A DNA stretch of 18,226 nt from JBFMDH01 sp044868105 (GCA_044868105.1 JBIOWC010000830.1:1-18226); one strand, 5' to 3'. Counted from the first letter of the stretch, positions 7,920 to 15,420 are shown. Program-made: numbers and translations. Notes: generated from the sequence alone by a model not told the origin.

Positions 7920-8486
7920 ATGAAAAGTCTAAACTATAAATTTATCCTCATTGCGGTCATCGCGCTTGTGGTCATCACAACCTTAGGCGCAAGTATGCGC
8001 ACCAAGGCGCAAGACCAACAACCGCCACCCGTGAATGACAGATACGCGCTGTTTGGCCTGGTTGGTATGACTCGCGGGCAGACGGCCCGACTCAATGTGT
8101 CGAATCTCGTGCCGCCGCCAATTGGTGAGCTGCCGCCCGGTCCTATTCGCGTTGAGTTGAGCTTTGTCGATACAGAGGGCCATACCCTGGTTAACAATGA
8201 CAGCCAACCGATTCGCCGCGTCGTCATGCTGGAGGCCGGACACTCGGCTTCCCTGCAAATCAACGCCAACAACTTGCTCGTGCGGGATGAGAATCGCCTC
8301 AATTTTCGTCCGGTGGTGAAGGTGACACCGCCGCCCGTCGGCGACACGCAGACTCAGGCGCCGCCCGTTGGTGACCGGATCGTGCCGACCTTTGAGGTGA
8401 TTGAAAACGCGACTGGCAAGACGGCATTTCTGTACCCCGGCCTAATCAGAGGGTTCAACCCGCAACCGGACCCGCCGAGAGAATAA
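7920..8486 (+). CDS. Small secreted proline-motif protein of unknown function (C-terminal FNPQPDPP tail)
   Basis: The 188-residue protein is exported: a basic start and hydrophobic segment FILIAVIALVVITTLGA are followed by a likely cleavage after A30. The mature part has four short proline boxes (PPPVND, PPPIGE, PPPVGD, APPVGD) separating beta-rich segments, and ends in RGFNPQPDPPRE. No enzyme motif is visible. Start choice: ATGs at 7911, 7914 and 7920 are in frame. GGAAGG at 7905-7910 lies 9 nt before 7920 and directly abuts 7911, so 7920 is preferred and 7914 is possible. The preceding leader is split by palindromic element A, which now lies about 28 nt upstream and could alter transcription. 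A longer frame back to 7797 lies inside that element and is not accepted. I do not recognise a named family. Confidence 0.75.
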   Translation: MKSLNYKFILIAVIALVVITTLGASMRTKAQDQQPPPVNDRYALFGLVGMTRGQTARLNVSNLVPPPIGELPPGPIRVELSFVDTEGHTLVNNDSQPIRRVVMLEAGHSASLQINANNLLVRDENRLNFRPVVKVTPPPVGDTQTQAPPVGDRIVPTFEVIENATGKTAFLYPGLIRGFNPQPDPPRE

Positions 8487-8582
8487 ACCATCGAACAACT
8501 TTCAAGGTGATAGAAAAAACTGATATGGCTTTGTCGCAAAGGCCGGCGAGTGGCGCGTTATAACGTTTCGCCGCATCGAACA

Positions 8583-8616
8583 AAATGGGGGCGAGGTTAT
8601 GCTCTCGTCCCCATTT
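8583..8616. terminator. Likely bidirectional terminator between convergent genes
   Basis: AAATGGGGGCGAG at 8583-8595 pairs with CTCGTCCCCATTT at 8604-8616: a 13-bp stem with one G-U pair and an 8-nt loop. An AAAA run precedes it, and a short T run closes the right arm. It sits 96 nt after the secreted-protein gene and 119 nt after the convergent minus-strand gene, so it can serve both. The uridine tract is short, so efficiency is uncertain. Confidence 0.6.
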
Positions 8617-8735
8617 ACTCTCATGCTCATCAAAATGATGCGACCGCCTGATACTTAATTGCGCACATCGGTCGCCGGTCTCTGAAAGCTACTCGGTTAT
8701 CTTTATTCAACCCCGCGCCCGGTCACCAGCAAAGC

Positions 8736-10277
8736 TCAGGGATTTTTAACCGGCTTGTCGTCGGGCTTCGCGTCTTTCGGTTTTTGCAACTCGTACTTAT
8801 TATCAATCGAATATTTTTTATAGTCGCTATATTTGGTCACCACATTCTTTTTGAATTTCGCGAGCAGAAAAACCCGCGCCGAAATATTGGCTTCGGCTAA
8901 AGATGGCAACCAGACTTCATCGCCGACTTTCTGTTGTTCCAATGCGACCGCCGTTGATGGCGAAACGGAAGCCAGCAAGCCGCCGGCGAATTTGAACCCT
9001 TCAACGAATCGCGCTTCGAGGCGCACAATCTGTTTCGCCTCTTCATCCATCCACATGGTTCCCGCCAGTTTATTGACGATTGATTCCAGGCGATTTTTCG
9101 GCTTGATACCTTTTTTCGGTTCAAAATCAAAAGCCATGACTTCGTGACCCCGGAACATTTCGCGCCGCACCGAGGTGACGTCGCTCAGTCTGAGTATGCC
9201 TAAAATGGTGAAGTTGCTGCGCTCTTCATACGAATCCTCTTCCTTCACTTTGTCGCGCCCTTCGCCGAGTCGTTTGCGTTCGCGCTTCTCTTTGTCTTCG
9301 AGAATATCTTGAATCTCTTTTTGCACGCGCCGGTCTTCTTCGGCCTGCTCTTTTTCGGAAAGCGGTTTGCCGTTTTTACTCACCAAGCGTTCGACAAACC
9401 TTCCGCCGACGGGGGTGATTTCCGAAACCCGTTCGTCGCTTTTTTTGACCTGCCCTTTGTCGTCGTATTCATATTCGGTTTCAGTCTGTTTGAAGGTGTA
9501 TTTTTCTCTGAGCTCTTCAATCTTTTCCTGATTGGCAACCACGGCTTTCATCACCGCTTCGACATCCGGCAACGGTCTTTCTGTATCAAGTTTCGGATAG
9601 AGGTAAGCTGACTCATCGGTTAAGCGATTGTGTTCGACCTTGGCAATGGTGATATCTAACTCGGTTGCCCCGTTTTTAATCTTCATGGCAAACGGTTCCA
9701 TCACTTTATCAACGGCGCGATAATCGCTATAAAAAGTCTCTTCGAGTCCAATTAAAGTTTCGCGCTCTCTTTTCACAACAAGAAAACTTTTCGCGTCAAA
9801 GTAGAGCTTGATTTTGGCATTTTCTCTGAGGAATTCGATGGCCCAGGCGTCATTGCCGGCGATGCTGGTTTTCACAGGCGTTTGCGCATAAATACGATTT
9901 TTAGAAAGCTCACGAAGTTTTCCGCTCATCAGCAGGGCGTTCAATCGCACCTGTTTTGCTTCATTGCCTAAGAGGGTTCTGAGGCCTGCGGCGTCCAATC
10001 GCCAGGCCGATTTGCTGTTATAACACTCGCTGGCTGTCAATTTGCCAATTTCAATATCGGCGCGCCTTTTATCAGGCACCGTAGCTTGTTCACTGTAGCG
10101 ACCCGTTTGCCCCTCGTTGCTTTTAATCGTTCCGGTGATAGACGTGCTTTTAATTTTTTTAACCGCGTCGCCGCCGACCGCTTTTTTATAGCGGTCAATA
10201 ATCTTGTCAGCCGATTGCGCCGGTGTGGTTAAGGAAAAGATAAACCAGAGACTCAGTGCATAAATTAATTTTTTCAT
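8736..10277 (-). CDS. Exported two-part protein, LolA-like N-terminal half and Acidobacteriota-type C-terminal half
   Basis: The 513-residue protein has a signal peptide (KKLIYALSLWFIFSLTTPAQ, cleavage near A23), so it is periplasmic. Residues 24-235 begin DKIIDRYKKAVGGDAVKKIK and continue as alternating beta strands, like outer-membrane lipoprotein-sorting (LolA-type) folds in this phylum. Residues 240-490 start with VMKAVVANQEKIEELREKYTF, then a highly charged helix (about 305-350, rich in EKR), then more beta strands ending SDYKKYSIDNKYEL. This second half resembles unnamed acidobacterial proteins. The C-terminus is Lys/Pro/Asp-rich. The start at 10277 is chosen because GGAG lies 7 nt before it and the signal peptide follows at once. 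The longer frame to 10358 crosses a candidate promoter. A role in lipid or lipoprotein handling is only a suggestion from the fold resemblance. Confidence 0.75.
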   Translation of the reverse strand: MKKLIYALSLWFIFSLTTPAQSADKIIDRYKKAVGGDAVKKIKSTSITGTIKSNEGQTGRYSEQATVPDKRRADIEIGKLTASECYNSKSAWRLDAAGLRTLLGNEAKQVRLNALLMSGKLRELSKNRIYAQTPVKTSIAGNDAWAIEFLRENAKIKLYFDAKSFLVVKRERETLIGLEETFYSDYRAVDKVMEPFAMKIKNGATELDITIAKVEHNRLTDESAYLYPKLDTERPLPDVEAVMKAVVANQEKIEELREKYTFKQTETEYEYDDKGQVKKSDERVSEITPVGGRFVERLVSKNGKPLSEKEQAEEDRRVQKEIQDILEDKEKRERKRLGEGRDKVKEEDSYEERSNFTILGILRLSDVTSVRREMFRGHEVMAFDFEPKKGIKPKNRLESIVNKLAGTMWMDEEAKQIVRLEARFVEGFKFAGGLLASVSPSTAVALEQQKVGDEVWLPSLAEANISARVFLLAKFKKNVVTKYSDYKKYSIDNKYELQKPKDAKPDDKPVKNP

Positions 10278-10329
10278 CCAATCTCTCCAAATGGTCTGCT
10301 TGAACAGGCACGGATTGCTGGTAAAAAAT

Positions 10330-10358
10330 AGGATAACTTTGTAACATCGCTTCATCAA
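10330..10358 (-). promoter_or_regulatory. Candidate sigma-70 promoter for the exported two-part protein
   Basis: On the minus strand TTGATG (10353-10358) and TATCCT (10330-10335) are separated by exactly 17 bp. Each matches 4 of 6 consensus bases. Transcription would start near 10323, about 45 nt before the chosen ATG. The evidence is weak but positional, and it agrees with the start-site choice. Confidence 0.35.
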
Positions 10359-10418
10359 ACTTTAAGCGGCAAGGCGACGTTACCGAGGCTTACGTTGTGC
10401 GTTGCCCGATAGAGGTAT

Positions 10419-10970
10419 ATGAACGACCACGGCAAAGCAATCGAAGTTACCCGCACCTATTTACAAATCACCGACCCCGACCAGTTTACCCCGACCTTTG
10501 TTGATGACGAACGCATACGTGTCGAAGAGGTGAAAAATTGCCCCGCCTCTTTTCATCGTTATCTGTATCGCGAAGTCGGCCGGTTTTATCACTGGACGGA
10601 TAGACTCAGTTGGACGGATGAAGAGATTCGCGTTTATTTGGCGCAGGAGGGTTTGAGGCTTTTTGTAATGTACTTTGAAGGCGCGCCCGCCGGTTATTTT
10701 GAACTCAGTAAAGAGGCCGACGGCGCCACCGAGATTGCCTATTTCGGACTGCTGCCGGAATACATCGGCAAAGGTTTAGGCAAACATTTGTTGAGTGTCG
10801 CTATTGAACAGGCCTGGATAAATGGCGCGACGCGCGTCTGGCTGCACACCTGTACGTTGGACGACGCAGCGGCGCTGCCCAACTATTTGCGGCGCGGCTT
10901 CAAGCCATTTAAAGAGGAAAAATATATTACCGAGATTGCGCCGGATGAAGAGTTGCGAGCTTCAGTTTAA
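10419..10970 (+). CDS. GNAT-family N-acetyltransferase
   Basis: The 183-residue protein would transfer an acetyl group from acetyl-CoA to an amine. The GNAT core is at about 65-170. Strand 4 and motif A (TEIAYFGLLPEYIGKGLGKH, then LL, residues 104-125) give the acetyl-CoA pyrophosphate loop with G117, G119 and G121. Motif B follows (RVWLHTCTLDDAAALPNYLR, then RGF, 139-161). The N-terminal part (HRYLYREVGRFYHWTDRLSW) is found in a subgroup of stand-alone GNATs of unknown substrate. The ribosome site is weak (GAGG, 3 nt before the ATG). The gene is divergent from the exported protein at 8736 and ends tail to tail, with a 9-bp overlap, against the small membrane protein at 10962. The substrate cannot be read from the sequence. 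Confidence 0.85.
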   Translation: MNDHGKAIEVTRTYLQITDPDQFTPTFVDDERIRVEEVKNCPASFHRYLYREVGRFYHWTDRLSWTDEEIRVYLAQEGLRLFVMYFEGAPAGYFELSKEADGATEIAYFGLLPEYIGKGLGKHLLSVAIEQAWINGATRVWLHTCTLDDAAALPNYLRRGFKPFKEEKYITEIAPDEELRASV

Positions 10971-11258
10971 CGCCTGTTGTGATGCCGAATCATCAATCCG
11001 CTCTTGCAAACATTTCCAGATAATCGTTGCAGCCGGTAAATTCCACACCACACCCGCAACCAAGCCCATCACGATGTGATGCCAGTGGGGCGGGCTGCAG
11101 CCCCCGGCAAAGATCAGTTCAGGTAGCATCGCGATAATAAACAGCAAGCCCCAAATAAGCGCTACGGTTCCGCCCAAATCTGTGTACCCGGAAGTGACAG
11201 CAAAAAAAAGAAACTTCACCACTTCCAGAATCATCGCCATGACCAGGACCTTTTTCAT
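10962..11258 (-). CDS. Small integral membrane protein, about three helices
   Basis: The 98-residue frame encodes three hydrophobic segments: about 3-22 (KVLVMAMILEVVKFLFFAV), 28-52 (LGGTVALIWGLLFIIAMLPE) and 60-84 (HHIVMGLVAGVVWNLPAATI). A short charged tail follows. Its 3' end overlaps the convergent acetyltransferase gene by 9 bp. The ribosome site is poor (GAGG, 3 nt before the ATG); ATGs at codons 7 and 9 are alternatives. The organised hydrophobicity and Trp/Pro-rich loops suggest a real gene rather than a shadow. The function is unknown. Confidence 0.55.
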   Translation of the reverse strand: MKKVLVMAMILEVVKFLFFAVTSGYTDLGGTVALIWGLLFIIAMLPELIFAGGCSPPHWHHIVMGLVAGVVWNLPAATIIWKCLQERIDDSASQQALN

Positions 11259-11386
11259 CCGCCTCGCTTTCGCCGCTTCGCTCTAATGATGCGCCGTTAC
11301 CACACGCGCTTAGATGCGCTCTGCGAAGAAAAGCCTACCGCCGAAAAGCAAAGCCGAAGCGAAGATTGAGATTTAGTTAAACCACA

Positions 11387-11606
11387 GGGTGTCTGAAAAG
11401 TATATAAAAGCCCTGTAAGGGCGCTGGTTCACTAGCCCGGTGCATAGCGCCGGGTTGAAGGTGCGCTCACCTATCAAGCCCTGCAAGGGCGCCATAGCAG
11501 GCTGGTATGGCGCCCTTGCAGGGCTTGATAGTCGCGCGGCCTGCCAGGTCCTAGGGCGCTACCCCAGGCTATCCGATGGCGTCCCTTCGGGACTTTTCAG
11601 GCATCC
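11387..11606. mobile_element. Palindromic intergenic element with short terminal inverted repeats
   Basis: This 220-bp non-coding block is bounded by 15-bp inverted ends matching at 13 of 15 (GGGTGTCTGAAAAGT on the left, GGATGCCTGAAAAGT as reverse complement on the right). Inside are several hairpins: GCCCTGTAAGGGC (11410-11422), CCCGG...CCGGG (11436-11454) and GTCCCTTCGGGAC (11581-11593). The largest is a perfect 26-bp inverted repeat at 11471-11531 with a 9-nt loop. It fills most of the 349-bp gap between the two small membrane protein genes; the rest (11259-11386) shows nothing recognisable. No transposase and no target duplication were seen, so mobility is inferred from structure. Confidence 0.55.
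11471..11531. repeat. Perfect 26-bp inverted repeat (hairpin)
   Basis: The left arm 11471-11496 (CTATCAAGCC...GCCATA) is exactly complementary to the right arm 11506-11531 (TATGGC...GCTTGATAG), with loop GCAGGCTGG. Each arm itself contains the palindrome GCCCTGCAAGGGC. The structure could act as a terminator-like or RNA-stabilising hairpin, but there is no U tract. Confidence 0.9.
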
Positions 11607-11607
11607 T

Positions 11608-11748
11608 CTATGCCCGCCCGTTGTGGTCTTTCATCTTATGCCAAACGTGGCTCGCGGCAATAAAAAGTATCAGCAGACCCCAGACAATCAGAGGAAGGTA
11701 GTAATGACCGACAATCGGTTTCCAGATATAGTCAATGAGGGATTGCAT
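11608..11748 (-). CDS. Very small single-pass membrane protein (46 residues)
   Basis: The start at 11748 is supported by a strong GGAGGA about 7 nt upstream on the minus strand. A longer in-frame start at 11805 would place that ribosome site inside the coding sequence. The peptide is MQSLIDYIWKPIVGHYYL, followed by a helix of about 21 residues (PLIVWGLLILFIAASHVW) and a basic tail HKMKDHNGRA. A single membrane segment with a positively charged end suggests an inner-membrane micro-protein. Its stop lies 1 nt beyond the palindromic element. The family is not recognised. It lies downstream of lysS, in the same direction. Confidence 0.5.
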   Translation of the reverse strand: MQSLIDYIWKPIVGHYYLPLIVWGLLILFIAASHVWHKMKDHNGRA

Positions 11749-11829
11749 CGAGTGGTCCTCCATGAAAATTTTCAGAAACATACTCCCGACAGGGTGAACC
11801 GGCAAGAATCATTACGCTTTATCGAATCC

Positions 11830-13692
11830 TTACTCTTCATCAAAGCGCACTTTGCAATCGCTGAAACGCTCTTTGACTTTAACGATGAAGTTTTTAATCG
11901 CGAATTGTTTGAGTCCCTGATGGGCTTCAGCTTTGCCGACCGGTGTCGCTGACTCGGCGCTGTATCCGGTAATTTTCAAGCGCTTGTTTTTCAAAAAGCC
12001 GCTGGCTTCTATATAACCTGTGGTTTTCCAGGTGCCTTCGGCAGTGGCGTGTTCCCAGATGCGCGGATAAAGCCGCAAATTGATTTGTGCACTTTGCGGA
12101 CGCAAAATCCCTTCGGCTAGCAAGCTCTCGAACTCCTCTTGCGACAGCAAGACATCTTCTTTGAAGCCGAACTTCGGCAGTTCATCAATGCCAAAGATTG
12201 CCGAATTGGCTTGCGAGAGCACCGGTTTCATCATCGGAAAGAAGATGATGTTATAAATATCCTCTTCGCCGGTAAAAATCATCGCCATGCGTTCAATGCC
12301 GGGGCCGATGCCAGTAGTTGGCGGCATGCCGTGTTCGAGCATTTCAATAAAGTCATAATCGAGCGGATGAAATTTCTCTTCGTCCAACTCTTCAACATGG
12401 ATGGCGCTCTGCCAGCGGTCTAGCAAAGCAACCGGATCGTTTTGTTCAGACCAGTTGTCGCCGCATTCCATTCCGGCGATAAAAATTTCAAAGCGTTCGA
12501 CAAAGTTCGGATTCTCATCCATCGGCTTAGCGAGCGGCGAAATATCTATCGGATGACCGTAAATAAAGGTCGGTTGAATTAAGGTCTCTTCGACCTTCGC
12601 TTCAAAGGCTTTGGCAATACCTAACCCGATGGTCGCTTGCGGTTCATCTACGCCGAGCGCCGCCAGTTTTTCGTTCGCTTCTTCAACCGACTGGCACTCG
12701 CGAAAATCCATGCCGGTGACTTCACGCACGGCCTCCGCCATGGAGATGCGTTTCCAGGTTTTGCCGAAATCTATCTGGTGACCGCGCACTTCAAACTCGG
12801 TTTTGTTGAAGACATTAAGGGCAATGTAGCGGAACATATCTTCAATCAAGTTCATGTTGTATTCATAGTTTTCATAGGCGGTCATGGTTTCAATCATCGA
12901 AAATTCGGGATGATGTGAACGGTCAATCCCTTCGTTGCGAAAATATCTGCCGATGGTGAATACCTTGTCGTAGCCTGCGGCGATGAGTCGTTTTAAATAC
13001 AGCTCATGCGAGATGGCCAAAAACATATCGGTGCCGAGCGCGTTGACATGGGTAAGAAAAGGCTTTGCCGTACCGCCGCCATATTGCGGTTGAATTATCG
13101 GCGTTTGAAATTCCAAAAAGCCGCGCTCATACAAAAACACGCGAATCGCATAGAGCATCTGCGCCACTTTCTCGAACACCGCTTTGTGATCGGGCGACAT
13201 GGTGGTGTCCAGATAGCGACGGCGCAGGATGGCTTCGCGGTCTTGTAACCCGGCCCACTTGTCAGGCAACGGGCGCAACGCTTTGGTAAGGATTCGCAGG
13301 CGGGTTGGCGAAACCGAAACTTCGCCGCGTTGAGTTTTTGTCACCGTGCCGGTCGCTTCAACAAAATCGCCGACATCAAGAAGGGATAGATCATCGAAGG
13401 CCAGGGTGCCTTCCGTTTGGCTGAGCGTATCTTGGCGAATATAAAGTTGGATGCGTCCGGTCTGGTCTTGAATGTGCCCGAAATTCAGAGCCCCGTGTGA
13501 ACGAAAGGACATCAACCGACCGGCGACCGTGACGGTTTGCCCTTCGTAGGTTTCGTAGGCCTGAACCAGGTCTTCGGTAAAGTGGGTGCGCTGAGAGCGC
13601 GAAGGGTAGGGATTAATGCCTTTTTCGCGCAGTTTTTCAATCTTGCTGAGTCGCGCATTGCGAAGTTCTATGATTGGTGGAACGCTGGACAA
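11830..13692 (-). CDS. lysS: Lysyl-tRNA synthetase, class II, with C-terminal extension
   Basis: This enzyme charges tRNA-Lys with lysine using ATP. The anticodon-binding OB fold is at about 55-140 (VTVAGRLMSFRSHG, IQDQTGRIQLYI). The class II core at about 160-488 includes motif 1 region FLEFQTPIIQP, HELYLKRLIAAGYDKVFTIG, motif 2 FRNEGIDRSHHPEF (251-264) and motif 3 TGIGPGIERMAMI (460-472). The start is a TTG at 13692, because GGAG lies 8 nt upstream; a TTG at 13728 is a poorer choice. The 620-residue protein exceeds the usual 490-510 residues. About 130 residues follow the motif 3/FFP segment (IIFFPMMKP). The lysine-pocket motif, GNGFSE in E. coli LysS, reads GDNWSE here, a divergent form. 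No second lysS is in the window. The assignment as LysRS is firm; the function of the extension is unknown. Confidence 0.93.
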   Translation of the reverse strand: MSSVPPIIELRNARLSKIEKLREKGINPYPSRSQRTHFTEDLVQAYETYEGQTVTVAGRLMSFRSHGALNFGHIQDQTGRIQLYIRQDTLSQTEGTLAFDDLSLLDVGDFVEATGTVTKTQRGEVSVSPTRLRILTKALRPLPDKWAGLQDREAILRRRYLDTTMSPDHKAVFEKVAQMLYAIRVFLYERGFLEFQTPIIQPQYGGGTAKPFLTHVNALGTDMFLAISHELYLKRLIAAGYDKVFTIGRYFRNEGIDRSHHPEFSMIETMTAYENYEYNMNLIEDMFRYIALNVFNKTEFEVRGHQIDFGKTWKRISMAEAVREVTGMDFRECQSVEEANEKLAALGVDEPQATIGLGIAKAFEAKVEETLIQPTFIYGHPIDISPLAKPMDENPNFVERFEIFIAGMECGDNWSEQNDPVALLDRWQSAIHVEELDEEKFHPLDYDFIEMLEHGMPPTTGIGPGIERMAMIFTGEEDIYNIIFFPMMKPVLSQANSAIFGIDELPKFGFKEDVLLSQEEFESLLAEGILRPQSAQINLRLYPRIWEHATAEGTWKTTGYIEASGFLKNKRLKITGYSAESATPVGKAEAHQGLKQFAIKNFIVKVKERFSDCKVRFDEE

Positions 13693-13984
13693 TTTTCTCT
13701 CTCCATCTAATGAAATGAGTTTTATCAACTGTGTAAGTTGTTGAGTTTCGCATTAAATTGTAACGAGTGACAAGGAGCATGGGGTGGCTTTGCAAGGGGC
13801 CTGAAGTTTCTCTCGCTAAGCTAAAGAGTTGGCGAATGAAAGGTTAAACTTTACCCGCGGATAAAACGGATGGAGCAGCGTTGGAGGGATAAATTAAGCG
13901 GGATTTTCAGGCACAAGGGTTGCACAGGCAATCTCGTGTGGTGATAGATTGAATCGAATAAAAACACGGTAAGGAGTTGATGCG

Positions 13985-14464
13985 ATGGCGAGAGACCCGA
14001 AAGAGATGACTGATGAGGAGATTAATGCGCGCATTATTCGATTGGGGTTTGATGGCGATGAGCAATTATTCAAAGCCTTTTGTGAAACCTTACGCGAAGG
14101 TTTGCCTGGCGGCACCGGGGTGGCTTTACGAGGCAGTGTACTGACGAATGAACGCTATGAAGACGGGCGACCATTTGATGCAAAAGGCGAGGGAACCAGC
14201 GATTTGGATGTGACGCTGATTGGCGATGAGGTTATGCAATATTGGAAAGAAGATGAATTTTATATTCCCAAATTGCATACCAAACCTTTAGGCGATAAAG
14301 CTCCCGAAATTGCCCCGATGTTAAATCCCCTGCGCGAAAAACTTCAACAGATGGTGCAACGTCCGGTCAACATTCAAGCGACTGCCAATCTTGTCCTCTT
14401 CGTTCGCGACGTGCTGCTTAATCAACCTTACTTTTTAATTATCGAAGCTGACGAGAACGCATGA
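13985..14464 (+). CDS. Nucleotidyltransferase-fold protein (Pol beta-like), possibly atypical
   Basis: In this 159-residue protein, LRGS (G50, S51) followed by TSDLDVTL (D73, D75) fits the hG[GS]...[DE]h[DE]h signature of the DNA polymerase beta-type nucleotidyltransferases. The insertion between the two motifs is about 21 residues, longer than usual. The third acidic residue is expected in a later strand, but VNIQATANLVLF has none (N129), so activity is uncertain. The start is supported by AAGGAG at 13971-13976, 8 nt before the ATG. Its stop overlaps the start of the EEP-family gene (ATGA), suggesting translational coupling and a joint role. The 292-nt upstream gap separates it from the divergent lysS; I see no clear promoter there. 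The substrate is unknown. Confidence 0.65.
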   Translation: MARDPKEMTDEEINARIIRLGFDGDEQLFKAFCETLREGLPGGTGVALRGSVLTNERYEDGRPFDAKGEGTSDLDVTLIGDEVMQYWKEDEFYIPKLHTKPLGDKAPEIAPMLNPLREKLQQMVQRPVNIQATANLVLFVRDVLLNQPYFLIIEADENA

Positions 14465-15204
14465 TTTTGAAACTGCTCAGTTATAACATCCGCTTCGGGG
14501 GCCTGGGGCGCGAAGCAAAACTTGCAGAGGTGATTCAAGCCATTGCTCCCGATATTGTGGTCTTTCAGGAAGCGACGGTTCCGCGTGTCGTTGAACACCT
14601 GGCAGAAGCGACGGGACTCAGTTATTGTGGCGCCCAAGCAGACCATTCCATCGCTTATATGAGTCGAATCGAAATTGCCCATCACGAGTGGCATCATCCG
14701 CAAGGAGCTAAACACTCTTTTCTTGAAATTGTTCCGGCCTGTTGCGATGTGCGCATTTTCGGATTGCATCTTCGAGCGATGGTTTCCAAATGGGGCGAAC
14801 AGCGACGCATACAAGAGATTCGCGCGCTGCTTGAAGGCATCAAAGCGCACCGCGAAGGGTTTCACGTTCTGGTTGGTGATTTCAATTCTTTCGCGCCGGG
14901 CGAATCGCTTCATACAGGAAAAATGCCGGCCTGGATACGCGCCATGATTTGGCTCAGCGGTCGCAATGTCAGACGAGAGGTCATTCAAATCATGCTCAAT
15001 GACGGCTACATTGATAGCTATCGCAAGCTGCATCCTGAACAGGTGGGTTACACCTTTCCAACGCTTAATCCGCATGTAAGATTTGATTACCTGTTTGTGC
15101 CGGCTTCGTTTACCAATCGCTTAAGCGACGTTCAAGTGATTGAGTCTTCGCAAGCCGTTTCAGCATCAGACCACTTTCCTCTGCTGGCGCATTTAGAGAT
15201 ATAA
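14461..15204 (+). CDS. Endonuclease/exonuclease/phosphatase (EEP) family protein
   Basis: The 247-residue protein shows the full EEP metal-dependent phosphohydrolase motif set: SYNIRFGG (N9), VVFQEA (E37), GLHLRA (H103), LVGDFNS (D140, N142), RFDYLFVP (D209) and SASDHFPLLA (D237, H238). This fold cleaves phosphodiester or phosphate-ester bonds in nucleic acids, phosphoinositides or sphingolipids. The substrate cannot be told from these motifs. There is no signal peptide, so it is cytoplasmic. Its ATG overlaps the stop of the nucleotidyltransferase-fold gene by 4 nt, so the two are probably made together. It ends shortly before mobile element copy B and converges on the DUF3828-like gene. Length and motifs look intact. 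Confidence 0.88.
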   Translation: MILKLLSYNIRFGGLGREAKLAEVIQAIAPDIVVFQEATVPRVVEHLAEATGLSYCGAQADHSIAYMSRIEIAHHEWHHPQGAKHSFLEIVPACCDVRIFGLHLRAMVSKWGEQRRIQEIRALLEGIKAHREGFHVLVGDFNSFAPGESLHTGKMPAWIRAMIWLSGRNVRREVIQIMLNDGYIDSYRKLHPEQVGYTFPTLNPHVRFDYLFVPASFTNRLSDVQVIESSQAVSASDHFPLLAHLEI

Positions 15205-15210
15205 AATTCT

Positions 15211-15357
15211 GGAAGTGTCCAAAAGGTGTGGTGCTCAGTAAGAACCTGCAAAGCCGGTGACAGCCTAAAGTGCGTCAGCCCTGGGTCATCTGGTCGTGGT
15301 GAACCCTGAGCCCGCCAAGCGGGCTATCAACGAGCACCATTAGATTAGGTCACTGCC
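15211..15357. mobile_element. MITE-like palindromic element, copy B
   Basis: This 147-bp non-coding element begins GGAAGTGTCC and ends with the reverse complement of GGCAGTGACC. Its right end (15310-15354, reverse complement) matches the left end of copy A at about 40 of 45 positions, including TAATGGTGCTCGTTGATAG. Its left end matches the right end of copy A (AGTGTCC...TGTGGTGCT). It therefore lies in the opposite orientation to copy A and is shorter inside. It has the terminal hairpin GCCCGCCAAGCGGGC at 15310-15324. AAAATTCT flanks it on both sides (15203-15210 and 15358-15365), an 8-bp target duplication. It sits in the 216-bp gap between convergent genes. Confidence 0.72.
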
Positions 15358-15420
15358 AAAATTCTGATAGAGATATATGATTTTGAGTTCATCAACTCAG
15401 GCTGAGTTTTTTCGCAGGTT

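Noticed and set aside
11379..11614. Target duplication around the 11387-11606 element
   Set aside because: The flanking 8-mers AAACCACA and TCTATGCC do not match, so no duplication is claimed.
11440..11952. A 170-codon plus-strand frame
   Set aside because: It starts inside the palindromic element and then runs antisense to the micro-protein and lysS; no protein-like domain is visible.
14428..15075. A 215-codon minus-strand frame
   Set aside because: It is fully antisense to the EEP gene, which has all family motifs.
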